NCBI RefSeq assembly: GCF_036067295.1
Contig: NZ_CP107954.1
Coordinates: 5,952,001-6,016,000 of the forward strand
DNA length: 64,000 nucleotides
DNA from: Kribbella sp. NBC_00382
GTDB taxonomy: Bacteria > Actinomycetota > Actinomycetes > Propionibacteriales > Kribbellaceae
Direction of reading: 5' to 3'
The translations under genes were made by a program, and so were the position numbers. This document shows, in pieces, positions 53,527 to 61,411 of this stretch (within the stretch, counting starts at the first letter, position 1; the number at the start of each line of letters is the position of its first letter). The notes under the pieces are model-generated. The model ran no database searches and was not told the DNA's origin. It saw only the letters and a program-made list of their open reading frames with translations.

Positions 53527-54090
53527 TCAGTGATCGGGCGAGTGCAGTCCCGTCAGAAGCAGAGCCAGCAAGGTGCGGATCGCATCGGGCCGTCGATCGG
53601 CCTGCGTGCGCAGCGAGGAAATCGCCATCAGGCCTACGCGGACATCTTTGACAGAGATCCCTCGCCGCAGGACCCTCTGCCGGCGTGCGCGGGCGACGAG
53701 TTGCTCCAGTGCCGCAGCGTGGGCCTGCCGGTCGTTGCGGAACGCGCCGCCTGCCGTGTGTGAGCCCAGCAGGGCCTCGTTGAGGCCGGGGGCCCGGATC
53801 TGGTGTTCCGCGAACTGGCGGATGACTCCGCTGAGCGCGGTCCAGGCGTCCGGCTCCGACAGTGCCGCCTCCATGTCAGCCCGGCAGGCCGCAACATCCC
53901 CGGCAAGGGCCGCGCTGACCAATTCCGTGCGGGTGGGGAAGTGTCGGTACAGCGTCGCGATGCCCAGGCCGGCCCGCCGCGCAATCTCGCGCATGGATAG
54001 GTCCACGCCGTCCGCGGCGATGGCCTGACGGGCGGTCGCAACGATGTGTGCACGGTTGTCGGTCGCGTCGGCCCTGACTTTCCGAGTCAC
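53527..54090 (-). CDS. TetR family transcriptional regulator
   Basis: A 187-residue TetR regulator. The N-terminal helix-turn-helix runs through RAHIVATARQAIAADGVDLS, then REIARRAGLGIATLYRHFPTRTELV. The C-terminal helical ligand domain includes QIRAPGLNEALLGSHT. The GTG giving MTRKVRADATDN has a GGAGG directly before it and starts close to the domain; an ATG 19 codons upstream is an alternative. It is divergent from the quinone-oxidoreductase-like gene at 54.2 kb, which it probably represses. Confidence 0.88.
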   Translation of the reverse strand: MTRKVRADATDNRAHIVATARQAIAADGVDLSMREIARRAGLGIATLYRHFPTRTELVSAALAGDVAACRADMEAALSEPDAWTALSGVIRQFAEHQIRAPGLNEALLGSHTAGGAFRNDRQAHAAALEQLVARARRQRVLRRGISVKDVRVGLMAISSLRTQADRRPDAIRTLLALLLTGLHSPDH

Positions 54091-54125
54091 TTTCCTCCGC
54101 CTCCCTCTCAGTTGCTCCCGAAGTG

Positions 54126-54138
54126 GAACAGGGTGTTC
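54126..54138. promoter_or_regulatory. Dyad in the TetR / oxidoreductase divergent region
   Basis: GAAC-AGGGT-GTTC is a short inverted repeat in the 104-base divergent region, a suitable place for TetR control of both genes. The five-base spacer separates it from the four-base LexA box. Confidence 0.35.
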
Positions 54139-54194
54139 AGGAAACATGCTTACCTCATCGAAGCGCCCGGAGACTCCGGTCGGGAGAGGTGATC

Positions 54195-55133
54195 ATGTTT
54201 GCTGTGCAGTTCCAGCGGTTCGGCCCGCCCGAGGTCTTGACCCTGGGCCCCGCGCCCGAGCCGCACCCCGGTCCTCACCAGGTGCGGATCGCCGTCAGGA
54301 CCGCGGCCGTCTCACCCGTCGACCTCGGACTGCGCGCCGGCTCGTCCCCCATGAGCAAGAATCTCGACCTGCCACACATTCCCGGCGTCGATGCCGCCGG
54401 AGTGATCGACGAGATCGGCGCCGGGGTAACGGACTACGCCGTCGGTGACGAGATCTTCGGCGCGGTCGACGTCGCACAACTGGGCGGAGCGAGCGCGCAG
54501 TACGCGGTCCTGGACTTCTGGACGCACAAACCACCCGGCATGACGTGGGCCGAAGCCGGCGCGGCGGGCACCGGCATCGAGACCGCAACCCGCGCCCTCG
54601 ACCTGCTCGACATCAAGGAAAACTCCACACTGCTGGTCGACGGTGCGGCCGGCGGCGTCGGCAGCATTGCCGTGCAGCTTGCGGTGGCACGCGGTGCCCG
54701 CGTGATCGGCACCGCACGCCCCGACAGCCACGCGTTCCTCAGGCAACTAGGGGTGGAACCAGTGGACTACGGGCACAACCTGCCCGCCCGCATCCGCGCG
54801 CTCACCGCCGCTCCGGTCGACCGGGCACTCGACGTCGCGGGGGCCGGATCGCTGAGTGAACTGATCGAGCTGACCGGTGCCGCGGACAGCGTCGTGACGC
54901 TGGCCGACTTCAAGGCTTCAACCTACGGAGTTCGGCTGTCCACGGGCCGTCTCGGCGGCCAGCCCGACGGCGTTCACGGACTCACGTCAGCCACCGCACT
55001 CGCCGATCAGGGCCGCTTCCATGTTCCAGTCCGGGGCACCTACCCGGCGCATCAGGCAGCACAGGCACATGAGGCAGCCGCACGACCGCCCCGACGGGGA
55101 AAGATCGTCATCGATATGACCCACACCAGTTAG
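54195..55133 (+). CDS. NADP-dependent quinone oxidoreductase-like protein, second copy
   Basis: A 312-residue zinc-free MDR enzyme, paralogous in layout to the gene at 51.3 kb. It starts MFAVQFQRFGPPEVLTLG, has HIPGVDAAGVIDEIGAGV and the cofactor motif LLVDGAAGGVGSIAVQLA. It is under likely control of the divergent TetR gene, as is common for detoxifying quinone/enone reductases. A GAGAGG ribosome site lies a few bases before the ATG. Substrate unknown. Confidence 0.87.
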   Translation: MFAVQFQRFGPPEVLTLGPAPEPHPGPHQVRIAVRTAAVSPVDLGLRAGSSPMSKNLDLPHIPGVDAAGVIDEIGAGVTDYAVGDEIFGAVDVAQLGGASAQYAVLDFWTHKPPGMTWAEAGAAGTGIETATRALDLLDIKENSTLLVDGAAGGVGSIAVQLAVARGARVIGTARPDSHAFLRQLGVEPVDYGHNLPARIRALTAAPVDRALDVAGAGSLSELIELTGAADSVVTLADFKASTYGVRLSTGRLGGQPDGVHGLTSATALADQGRFHVPVRGTYPAHQAAQAHEAAARPPRRGKIVIDMTHTS

Positions 55134-55223
55134 ACCACGACCGAACGACTGAGCGCTCTACTGGTAGCACCCTCCTATTTTGGCCACAGTCAGTAGTTGA
55201 TAGCCGGCCTACTGCGCATATGG

Positions 55224-55259
55224 TTACGGAAACCAACTAAATATGTATATAGTTGGGTT
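55224..55259 (+). promoter_or_regulatory. Leaderless promoter with MarR-type dyad
   Basis: TTACGG (55224-55229) and TATAGT (55248-55253), 18 bases apart, put the start of transcription at the ATG of the MarR gene. CCAACTA (55233-55239) and TAGTTGG (55250-55256) form a perfect 7-base dyad across the -10 element. The A/T-rich stretch is striking in this genome. Confidence 0.65.
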
Positions 55260-55769
55260 ATGCAACTAGTCCAGCAGACCTCTGTCCCGGAGGTAGAGCG
55301 GGATACGCCGGCCCATGAAGTGCTCGACGGGGTCAGTTCGCTGATCCGGGCCGTGCGTTGTATCGAGCACCGGCACCTGTGGCCCGATCTGGGGCTGCGG
55401 CGGGCCGACGCGAGTGTGCTGAAGGTTCTGGCCAAGGACGGCGAGCAGCGCGGTGGTGAGATCGCCACCAAACTGGGCGTCGACGCCTCCGTCGTGAGCC
55501 GCCAGCTGACCGCGCTGGAAGCCGACGGCCTGGTGAGCCGTCGGCCCGACCCGGCCGACGCCCGGGTGTCCCTGATCCAGCTCAGCGAGCCCGGCCGGGA
55601 CCGCCTGCACGCCCTGTACGCCGGTTACACCCGGCAACTCCGCTCCGCGCTGGCGGACTGGGACGACGACGAACTGGCCGCGGCTGCCGCAACCCTGCGC
55701 CGCGTCGCCGTCGCCGTCACCGAGGCCGCCGAGTTCGCGAAGCACCCGAACCCTTCGACTGGAGACTGA
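55260..55769 (+). CDS. MarR family regulator of the adjoining exporter
   Basis: A 169-residue MarR protein. The recognition unit is GGEIATKLGVDASVVSRQ, followed by LTALEADGLVSRRPDPADAR and VSLIQLSEPG. The ATG has no ribosome site and sits just after a -10 element, so the mRNA is probably leaderless; a CCAACTA/TAGTTGG dyad covers the promoter. The next gene, a drug-type MFS exporter, starts in the stop codon (TGATG). An autorepressed resistance operon is the standard reading. Confidence 0.88.
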   Translation: MQLVQQTSVPEVERDTPAHEVLDGVSSLIRAVRCIEHRHLWPDLGLRRADASVLKVLAKDGEQRGGEIATKLGVDASVVSRQLTALEADGLVSRRPDPADARVSLIQLSEPGRDRLHALYAGYTRQLRSALADWDDDELAAAAATLRRVAVAVTEAAEFAKHPNPSTGD

Positions 55770-57355
55770 TGACTGTCACCGAGACCCGGCCGCAAGCGCC
55801 CGCTGCGCCGGAACTCACCCACCGCGAGATCCTCGAGATCCTGGTCGGGCTGCTCGCCGCGCTGTTCACGGCGATGCTCAGCTCGACGATCGTCAGCAAC
55901 GCCCTGCCGACGATCATCGCCGATCTCGAGGGCACCCAGACGCAGTACACCTGGGTGCTCACCGCGAGCCTGCTCGCCACCACGGTGTCCACCCCGATCT
56001 GGGGCAAGCTGTCCGACCTGATGAGCAAGAAGCTGCTCGTCCAGGTCGCGATCAGCGTGTTCGTGATCGGCTCCGCCCTGGCCGGTATGGCCCACAGTGT
56101 GCCGTTCCTGATCGGCGCTCGCGTCCTCCAAGGCCTCGCCATGGGCGGCTTGATGGCCCTGGCCCAGGCGATCATCGGTGCGGCGATCCCGCCCCGCGAC
56201 CGCGGCCGGTACTCCGGTTACATGGGCGCCGTGATGGCCGTGGCCACCGTGAGCGGCCCGCTCATCGGCGGCGTCATCGTCGACACCTCCTGGCTCGGCT
56301 GGCGCTGGTGCTTCTACGTCTGTGTCCCGCTCGCCGTGATCAGCCTGGTCATCCTGCAGAAGTACCTGCACCTGCCGCTGTTCAAGCGTGAGGTCAAGGT
56401 CGACTACCTCGGCGCGGTGCTGATCAGCATCACCGCCAGCCTGCCGCTGCTCTGGGTGACCTTCGCCGGGCACGACTTCGACTGGATCTCCTGGCAGTCC
56501 GCGTTGTTCGTGGGCGGCACGATCGTCTTCGGCATCCTCACCGTCATGGTCGAGAACCGGGTCCGCGAGCCGCTGGTTCCGCTCAAGGTCGTCCGCCAGC
56601 GCACCACCGCGCTCGCGATCGTGGCCAGCATGGCGGTCGGCGTCGCGATGTTCGGCAGCGCGCTCTTCCTCGGCCAGTACTTCCAGGTCGCCCGTGGCTA
56701 CAGCGCAACCGAGGCCGGGTTGCTGACCATCCCGATGATGCTCGGTTCGTTCATCGGCTCGGTCGGCGCCGGCCAGATGGTGAGCCGGTTCGGCAAGTGG
56801 AAGCGGTACCTGATCGCCGGCGGCATCCTGCTCACCGTCGGCCTGGGCATCCTGGGCACGATCGACCACACCAGCCCGTACTGGTACGTCGGTCTCGGCA
56901 TGCTCTTCATGGGCATCGGGATGGGCATGATGATGCAGAACCTGGTGCTCGCGGTGCAGAACACCGTGGACGTCAGCGAGATCGGAGCGTCCAGCGCGTC
57001 GGTGGCATTCTTCCGGAGCCTCGGCGGAGCAGTCGGTGTCGCGGTGCTCGGTGCGGTCCTGGCTACTCGAGTCAAGGACCTCCTGATCCAGGGCGTGCTG
57101 CACGGTCCGGGTGGCGCGGCCGCGGCTGCCAAGCTGCAGTCGGGTGGTTCGGACGGTACTAGCCTGCTGGACGTCAACCACCTGCCCCCGCAGCTGGCTG
57201 AGCTCGTCCGTCAGTCCTACGGCGACGCGACCGGCCGGATCTTCCTGATCGCGGCGGCTTGTGCGCTGGTCAGCTTGATCGCTGTCCTGTTCATCAAGGA
57301 GATCCCGCTCCGCCGTACGGTGGCGAAGCTCGATGAGCCGATCGAATTGGACTGA
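55769..57355 (+). CDS. DHA2/EmrB-type MFS drug exporter
   Basis: A 528-residue transporter with about 14 transmembrane helices, the DHA2 family size. Recognisable motifs are the motif-C-like GPLIGGVIVDTSWLGWRWCF, the motif A region WGKLSDLMSKKLL and the start helix LVGLLAALFTAMLSSTIVSN. Members expel drugs and dyes by proton antiport. It is coupled to the preceding marR gene, so expression likely rises when MarR binds a ligand. The substrate is unknown. Confidence 0.92.
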   Translation: MTVTETRPQAPAAPELTHREILEILVGLLAALFTAMLSSTIVSNALPTIIADLEGTQTQYTWVLTASLLATTVSTPIWGKLSDLMSKKLLVQVAISVFVIGSALAGMAHSVPFLIGARVLQGLAMGGLMALAQAIIGAAIPPRDRGRYSGYMGAVMAVATVSGPLIGGVIVDTSWLGWRWCFYVCVPLAVISLVILQKYLHLPLFKREVKVDYLGAVLISITASLPLLWVTFAGHDFDWISWQSALFVGGTIVFGILTVMVENRVREPLVPLKVVRQRTTALAIVASMAVGVAMFGSALFLGQYFQVARGYSATEAGLLTIPMMLGSFIGSVGAGQMVSRFGKWKRYLIAGGILLTVGLGILGTIDHTSPYWYVGLGMLFMGIGMGMMMQNLVLAVQNTVDVSEIGASSASVAFFRSLGGAVGVAVLGAVLATRVKDLLIQGVLHGPGGAAAAAKLQSGGSDGTSLLDVNHLPPQLAELVRQSYGDATGRIFLIAAACALVSLIAVLFIKEIPLRRTVAKLDEPIELD

Positions 57356-57358
57356 CCT

Positions 57359-58642
57359 TCACATCGCCGGCGGTTCGAGACCCTCGAGGTCGCGGGTCCG
57401 GATGATCGGCGAGGGGAGCAGCCACAGTACGGCGAAGAGGCCGCCGGCAGCGGAGATCAGCAGCGTCTCCCGGACACCCAGCCAGGTGCCCAGGAGACCG
57501 CCGATCACCGCGCCGAGCGGCCTCACCCCGTAGTTGATGCTGCTGAACGCGCCCGCCACCCGGCTGCGCATGTGGTCGTGGATGACGGCCGCTTGCAGTG
57601 AGTTCAGCGGGATGTCGAAGCACATCACCGCGAACCCGCCGACGAACTCGGCCGCCGCGAGCGTGGCCGCCCGCACCCAGACCGGTCCGTCGGCGAGAAC
57701 GACGATCCCCAACGCGGCCGGGAAGACCGCCGAGCCGAGCGCGATCAGCCGGCCGGCGCCGATCAGCCGGGCCAGCCGGTTGGCGGCGAGCGCTCCCACG
57801 AGCCCACCGCTGGCGCCGACGCCGAACGCGACACCGATGGTGCCGGCAGACAGGCCCAGGTTGCGGCTCGCGAACAGCACGAGCAGCGCCAACCCGATCA
57901 TGTTGAAGAAGTTCACCGTCGTCGCGCAGCCGAGGCTGGCGCGTAGGTACGGATGCTTGAGCAGGTACTTCATCCCGGCCCGTGCCCTGGTCAGCAACGG
58001 CTCGTCGCCGTCGTCGGCGTCGCCGGGCTCGACCTTCAGGCGGCTGACCTGCAGGGCGGAGAACAGGAACGACAGCGCGTCGACGAGCAGGGCGATCGGC
58101 GCGGTCAGCCATTGGATCAGCAGGCCGCCGACGGCTGGGCCGGCGATGAACGAGATCGACCTGGTCGAGGCCAGCTTGCTGTTTGCCTCCAGGTATTGCT
58201 CGCGCTTGACCAGTCGTACGAAGAAGGACGCGTAGGCGGTGTTGAAGACGACGTGCGCGGTACCGGCGAGGATGGCGATCGCGTAGAGCTGGCCGAGGGT
58301 GAGGATGTCGAGCCAGTACGCGACCGGCAAAGACAGCAAGAGAACCGTCCGGGTGAGGTCGGCCGCGATCATCAACGGCCGCTTGTCGCGGTGCTGGTCG
58401 ACCCAGGTACCGATGAACAACGAGGCGAGGTTCGGCAACCACACCGCTGCAGTCAGAAACCCAACCTGGCTTGGGGATGCGTTCAGCAGAGTGACCGCGA
58501 TCAAGGGCAGAGCGAGCTCGCTGATCCGATCGCCGAACTCCGAAACTCCCTGAGCCGACCAGAAAGTCCGGAACTGCCGGTCACGCCACAAACTCGGCGC
58601 CAGTGGGGCCGGGGGCTGGGGTGGTTGGGCGGGAGTGGTCAT
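57359..58642 (-). CDS. MFS transporter (MFS_3-like, 12 TM)
   Basis: A 427-residue transporter with about 12 helices (for example FGDRISELALPLIAVTLL and GLALLVLFASRNLGL). SLWRDRQFRTFWSAQGVSEF at the N-terminus is typical of the MFS_3/enterobactin-exporter-like group common in actinobacteria. A long central loop contains VEPGDADDGDEPLLTRA. The ATG giving MTTPAQPP is used; a GTG four codons upstream is possible. It lies 46 bases after an ArsR-type regulator on the same strand, likely its controller. Confidence 0.88.
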   Translation of the reverse strand: MTTPAQPPQPPAPLAPSLWRDRQFRTFWSAQGVSEFGDRISELALPLIAVTLLNASPSQVGFLTAAVWLPNLASLFIGTWVDQHRDKRPLMIAADLTRTVLLLSLPVAYWLDILTLGQLYAIAILAGTAHVVFNTAYASFFVRLVKREQYLEANSKLASTRSISFIAGPAVGGLLIQWLTAPIALLVDALSFLFSALQVSRLKVEPGDADDGDEPLLTRARAGMKYLLKHPYLRASLGCATTVNFFNMIGLALLVLFASRNLGLSAGTIGVAFGVGASGGLVGALAANRLARLIGAGRLIALGSAVFPAALGIVVLADGPVWVRAATLAAAEFVGGFAVMCFDIPLNSLQAAVIHDHMRSRVAGAFSSINYGVRPLGAVIGGLLGTWLGVRETLLISAAGGLFAVLWLLPSPIIRTRDLEGLEPPAM

Positions 58643-58688
58643 GGTGATCCTCACGGCGGGTCAGGTGGTTGCTTGGGCAACGCGTGCG

Positions 58689-59276
58689 TCAGGTGGTTGC
58701 TTCGGGCAACGTCATGCGGATTAGGCGGACGGGGTGGGCGTCGGTGGGGGCGTTGGATTCGCCGCGTTGGACGTACGGGGCGAGGAGGTCTTCGATGGCG
58801 TTTTCGATGGCCTCTGCCTCGGCGAGGGTGATCGTCAGGAGGGTGTTCGATGAGCCGGTGGAGCGGCTCCAGGCGGGGTCGAGGACGGGCTCGGTGTCGG
58901 AGAGCCATTGCTGGACGTGGTCGAGGGCCTGGCTCATCATTTCGGTGCGGAGCATGCGGCCGGCCTCGGCGCCCTCCGGCGTCTCGGGCATCTCGAAGCG
59001 GAACCCGCGGGCGACGGCCTTCCACCAGCGCTGGCGCTTGTCGGAGCCGCCCTCCGGGGGAGGGCTGTCGCTGACCAGACCGAACGTCTCGAGATGCCGC
59101 AGGTGCCAGCTCGTCACCGACGGCGACGCGCCGACGTGCACCGACAACTGGGTCGCCGTGGCCGGTCCGTTCTTCTGCAGATAGCTGAGCGCGGCGAGCC
59201 GGACGGGATGCGCCAACGCACGCATCGCCTGCGGGTCGGTGATCTCGAAATCGCCGTACGGATTTCTGAGAGACAT
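58689..59276 (-). CDS. ArsR-type helix-turn-helix regulator
   Basis: A 195-residue regulator with an N-terminal HTH_20/ArsR domain (AMRALAHPVRLAALSYLQ, then TATQLSVHVGASPSVTSWHLRHLETFGLV). The C-terminal part (RTEMMSQALDHVQQWLSD, LAEAEAIENAIEDLLAPY) may bind ligand or mediate dimerisation. No cysteine metal site is seen, so it is not a classical metal sensor. The ATG giving MSLRNPYGDF fits the family; an upstream ATG 12 codons away is possible. GAGAG-type repeats lie around the start. Confidence 0.87.
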   Translation of the reverse strand: MSLRNPYGDFEITDPQAMRALAHPVRLAALSYLQKNGPATATQLSVHVGASPSVTSWHLRHLETFGLVSDSPPPEGGSDKRQRWWKAVARGFRFEMPETPEGAEAGRMLRTEMMSQALDHVQQWLSDTEPVLDPAWSRSTGSSNTLLTITLAEAEAIENAIEDLLAPYVQRGESNAPTDAHPVRLIRMTLPEATT

Positions 59277-59281
59277 GTTTC

Positions 59282-59295
59282 GAGAGTAATCTCTC
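59282..59295. promoter_or_regulatory. Palindrome at the ArsR-type gene
   Basis: GAGAG-TAAT-CTCTC is a perfect palindrome six bases before the regulator ATG, with another GAGAG at 59268-59272. It is a candidate autoregulatory operator. Confidence 0.5.
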
Positions 59296-59350
59296 ACATC
59301 TCGATCCGGCAAGAGTGGAACCGAACAGGGGAGCAGCGCGTGTTAGGGGT

Positions 59351-59866
59351 GTGAGGGAGTTCGACGGCGATCCGGCAACCGAGGTGGCGGCGCTCTACCG
59401 CCGTACCTGGCCACGCCTGATCGGCCTGCTCGTCTCGATCGGCGCCACGCGTGCCGACGCCGAGGAGATCGCCCAGGACGCGTACGTGAAGCTGCTCGAC
59501 CGCTGGGACAAGATCAGCCGGTACGACGACCCCGACGCTTGGGTGCGAACAGTCGCGGTACGCGCGCTCGTGAGCCGCCTCAGGCGCCAGCGGGTCGCCA
59601 CGCGCGCACTGGCCAAGCTCACCGGCCGCACTTCCGAGGTACAGGGTCCTGATAGCGATGCGGTGGACGTAGCCGCGGCGCTCGCGCGGATCACTCCGTC
59701 GCAGCGGGCTGTCGCTGTCCTGTACTACGTGACGGACCTGTCGATCGAGCAGATCGCCGACGAACTGCAACTGCCGCGCGGCACCGTCAAGTCGCGGTTG
59801 GCGCGTGCCCGCCAAGCCCTTGCGCCATTGCTCGAGGTCGAAGAGGAGGTGCCTGGCCATGCCTGA
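59351..59866 (+). CDS. ECF-type RNA polymerase sigma factor (SigE/SigJ-like class)
   Basis: A 171-residue ECF sigma factor. Region 2 contains LYRRTWPRLIGLLVSIGA and EEIAQDAYVKLLDRWDKI with DDPDAWVRTVAVRAL, and region 4 has ITPSQRAVAVLYYVTDLS, then IEQIADELQLPRGTVKSRLARA. It belongs to the SigE-like actinobacterial ECF proteins often paired with small membrane proteins. The GTG at 59351 is a guess between this and the GTG at 59315; neither has a good ribosome site. The stop overlaps the next gene by eight bases. Confidence 0.88.
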   Translation: MREFDGDPATEVAALYRRTWPRLIGLLVSIGATRADAEEIAQDAYVKLLDRWDKISRYDDPDAWVRTVAVRALVSRLRRQRVATRALAKLTGRTSEVQGPDSDAVDVAAALARITPSQRAVAVLYYVTDLSIEQIADELQLPRGTVKSRLARARQALAPLLEVEEEVPGHA

Positions 59867-60464
59867 TCCGGAGACCGACCTGCTGACCGAGTACGTCGAT
59901 GCGCACACCCCCGAGGAAGCGCGCCCCTTCGAGTACGTCGAGCGCGCCCTCCACCGGCGCCGCCGCACCCGCAAGGTCGCAGCCGTCGCCGCGGTGATCG
60001 GCCTGGTCGGCGGAGCGGCGACAGTCACCGCGCTCGACCGCCAGGGCGCCGACCAGAGCCCAGCCGTTCCGCCAACCGTCACAACCTCAACACCGAGCGA
60101 CCTGGATGTCGGCCCTCCGCCGCAACAGTTCAAGCAGGGCACGACGCTGCTGACTCTCGACCACGAGATCGACGTGACCAGGGCCTATCCCGACCCGGCC
60201 ACCACCGATCGCCTGATCGTCGAAGCCTCCCGCGGCGACTCAGAAGCCTGCGTCCCGCACGTGGTCGTCCGAGTCCTCGCACAGGACGCGAAGACCGTCC
60301 GCATCGCCGCCTACCAGTACTCCGTGCTGCCTCAGTCGGACGAAGGCATGCAGTGCTACAGACCAGAAGGCAAACCCTTCAAGGGCATCCTGGACCTCCA
60401 CTGGGAATTGGCCACCCGCCAGGTGATCGCCGGCACCACCGGCAACCGCATCGTCCTCAACTAG
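59859..60464 (+). CDS. Membrane protein cotranslated with the ECF sigma factor
   Basis: A 201-residue protein. The N-terminal ~45 residues are cytosolic (TDLLTEYVDAHTPEEARPFE). A single transmembrane helix follows near residue 46 (VAAVAAVIGLVGGAATV), then a Pro/Thr linker and an extracytoplasmic domain with two cysteines (EACVPHVVV and MQCYRPEG). The topology is that of an anti-sigma factor, but no zinc-binding HxxxCxxC is present, so that role is only suggested by the overlap with the sigma gene. A GGAGG site lies before the ATG. It overlaps the convergent GNAT gene by four bases. Confidence 0.72.
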   Translation: MPDPETDLLTEYVDAHTPEEARPFEYVERALHRRRRTRKVAAVAAVIGLVGGAATVTALDRQGADQSPAVPPTVTTSTPSDLDVGPPPQQFKQGTTLLTLDHEIDVTRAYPDPATTDRLIVEASRGDSEACVPHVVVRVLAQDAKTVRIAAYQYSVLPQSDEGMQCYRPEGKPFKGILDLHWELATRQVIAGTTGNRIVLN

Positions 60465-61411
60465 AAACCAGAGACCTGCAGCGTCTTCCGCCACCGGTCG
60501 TTGACGATGTCCGGCCGCATCCCCACGCCCAGATACAGCCCGACGGCCGGCGTCGGATTCGAGCTGTCCACGTGCAACAAGGTGCCGCTGAGCCCCGCCG
60601 CGGCATCGATCGCGAACTGATCCCGGAGCAGCCACTTCGCCAGCCCACGACCACGGGCCTGAGCCAGTACGCCGATCCGCCCGATGTACCCGCAGTTGTC
60701 CGAACTCACGAAGTTGCGATCGAACTCGCGGACCGCAACCGGCTCGCCATCCAGCTTGAGCACAGTCAGCTGATCCCACGAGAAGGTCGACCGCGCCTCC
60801 CGGGACGCCACCCATTTCCCGTACTCCGGCGGGCTCGACGACGGCTGCCCATCGAACGACTCCACGATCAGCCGGTACGCCGTCCGCCGGGTCCCCTCAT
60901 CGACCGCACCGCTCCGAACCACGACCCCCGCCGGCACAACTGGCCGGTCGACCGGCCCGGTGTGCTCGATCTTCATCCGCTGGATCGAGGTCTCATGACT
61001 GAAGCCACGAGCGGCGGCGAGCTCAGCCACCAACTCGTCAGCGCCCAGCACCGAGATCCGCACCAGCTGCTCACTCAGGCCGGCATCGCGAGTCGCCTCA
61101 GCGGCGCGGGCGATCGTGCGGTCCATCAGCCAGTCGGCGACGGCCCGGTCGGCCGAGGTGAGCTCGATGCCGACGCAATCCGGTCGTTGCACGACTGCCG
61201 CAGTACCGGCGATCGCGCCGTCGATGGAGACCAGCCAGCTGTCCGTGGTGAGGTCGACCTGCGGATTGCGCAGGAAGTCCTCGACACCTTCCAGGCTGTA
61301 CTGATGAATGCCGATCAGCGCCACGCTGCGAGCAGCCAGATGCTGCTGGACTGCCCCGATGTCATCGAGCTGCATCGGGCGATAGGTCGCGCCGGCCGGC
61401 AGGTCGGCCAT
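60461..61411 (-). CDS. Double-GNAT acetyltransferase, tandem copy B
   Basis: A 316-residue protein with two tandem GNAT-like halves. The second half holds the clear acetyl-CoA motif IGVLAQARGRGLAKWLLRD and LLHVDSSNPTPAVGLYLGVGM. The first half (LVSIDGAIAGTAAVV) is degenerate. The layout is like mycothiol synthase, but the paralogue beside it argues for a general family role. Its ATG overlaps the stop of the preceding copy (TGATG), so the two are translated together. Confidence 0.85.
   Translation of the reverse strand: MADLPAGATYRPMQLDDIGAVQQHLAARSVALIGIHQYSLEGVEDFLRNPQVDLTTDSWLVSIDGAIAGTAAVVQRPDCVGIELTSADRAVADWLMDRTIARAAEATRDAGLSEQLVRISVLGADELVAELAAARGFSHETSIQRMKIEHTGPVDRPVVPAGVVVRSGAVDEGTRRTAYRLIVESFDGQPSSSPPEYGKWVASREARSTFSWDQLTVLKLDGEPVAVREFDRNFVSSDNCGYIGRIGVLAQARGRGLAKWLLRDQFAIDAAAGLSGTLLHVDSSNPTPAVGLYLGVGMRPDIVNDRWRKTLQVSGF

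Noticed and set aside
54126-54138. GAAC-AGGGT-GTTC as a third SOS box
   Set aside because: The spacer is five bases and flanks differ from TCGAAC-N4-GTTCGA, so LexA binding is unlikely; a TetR dyad is the better reading.
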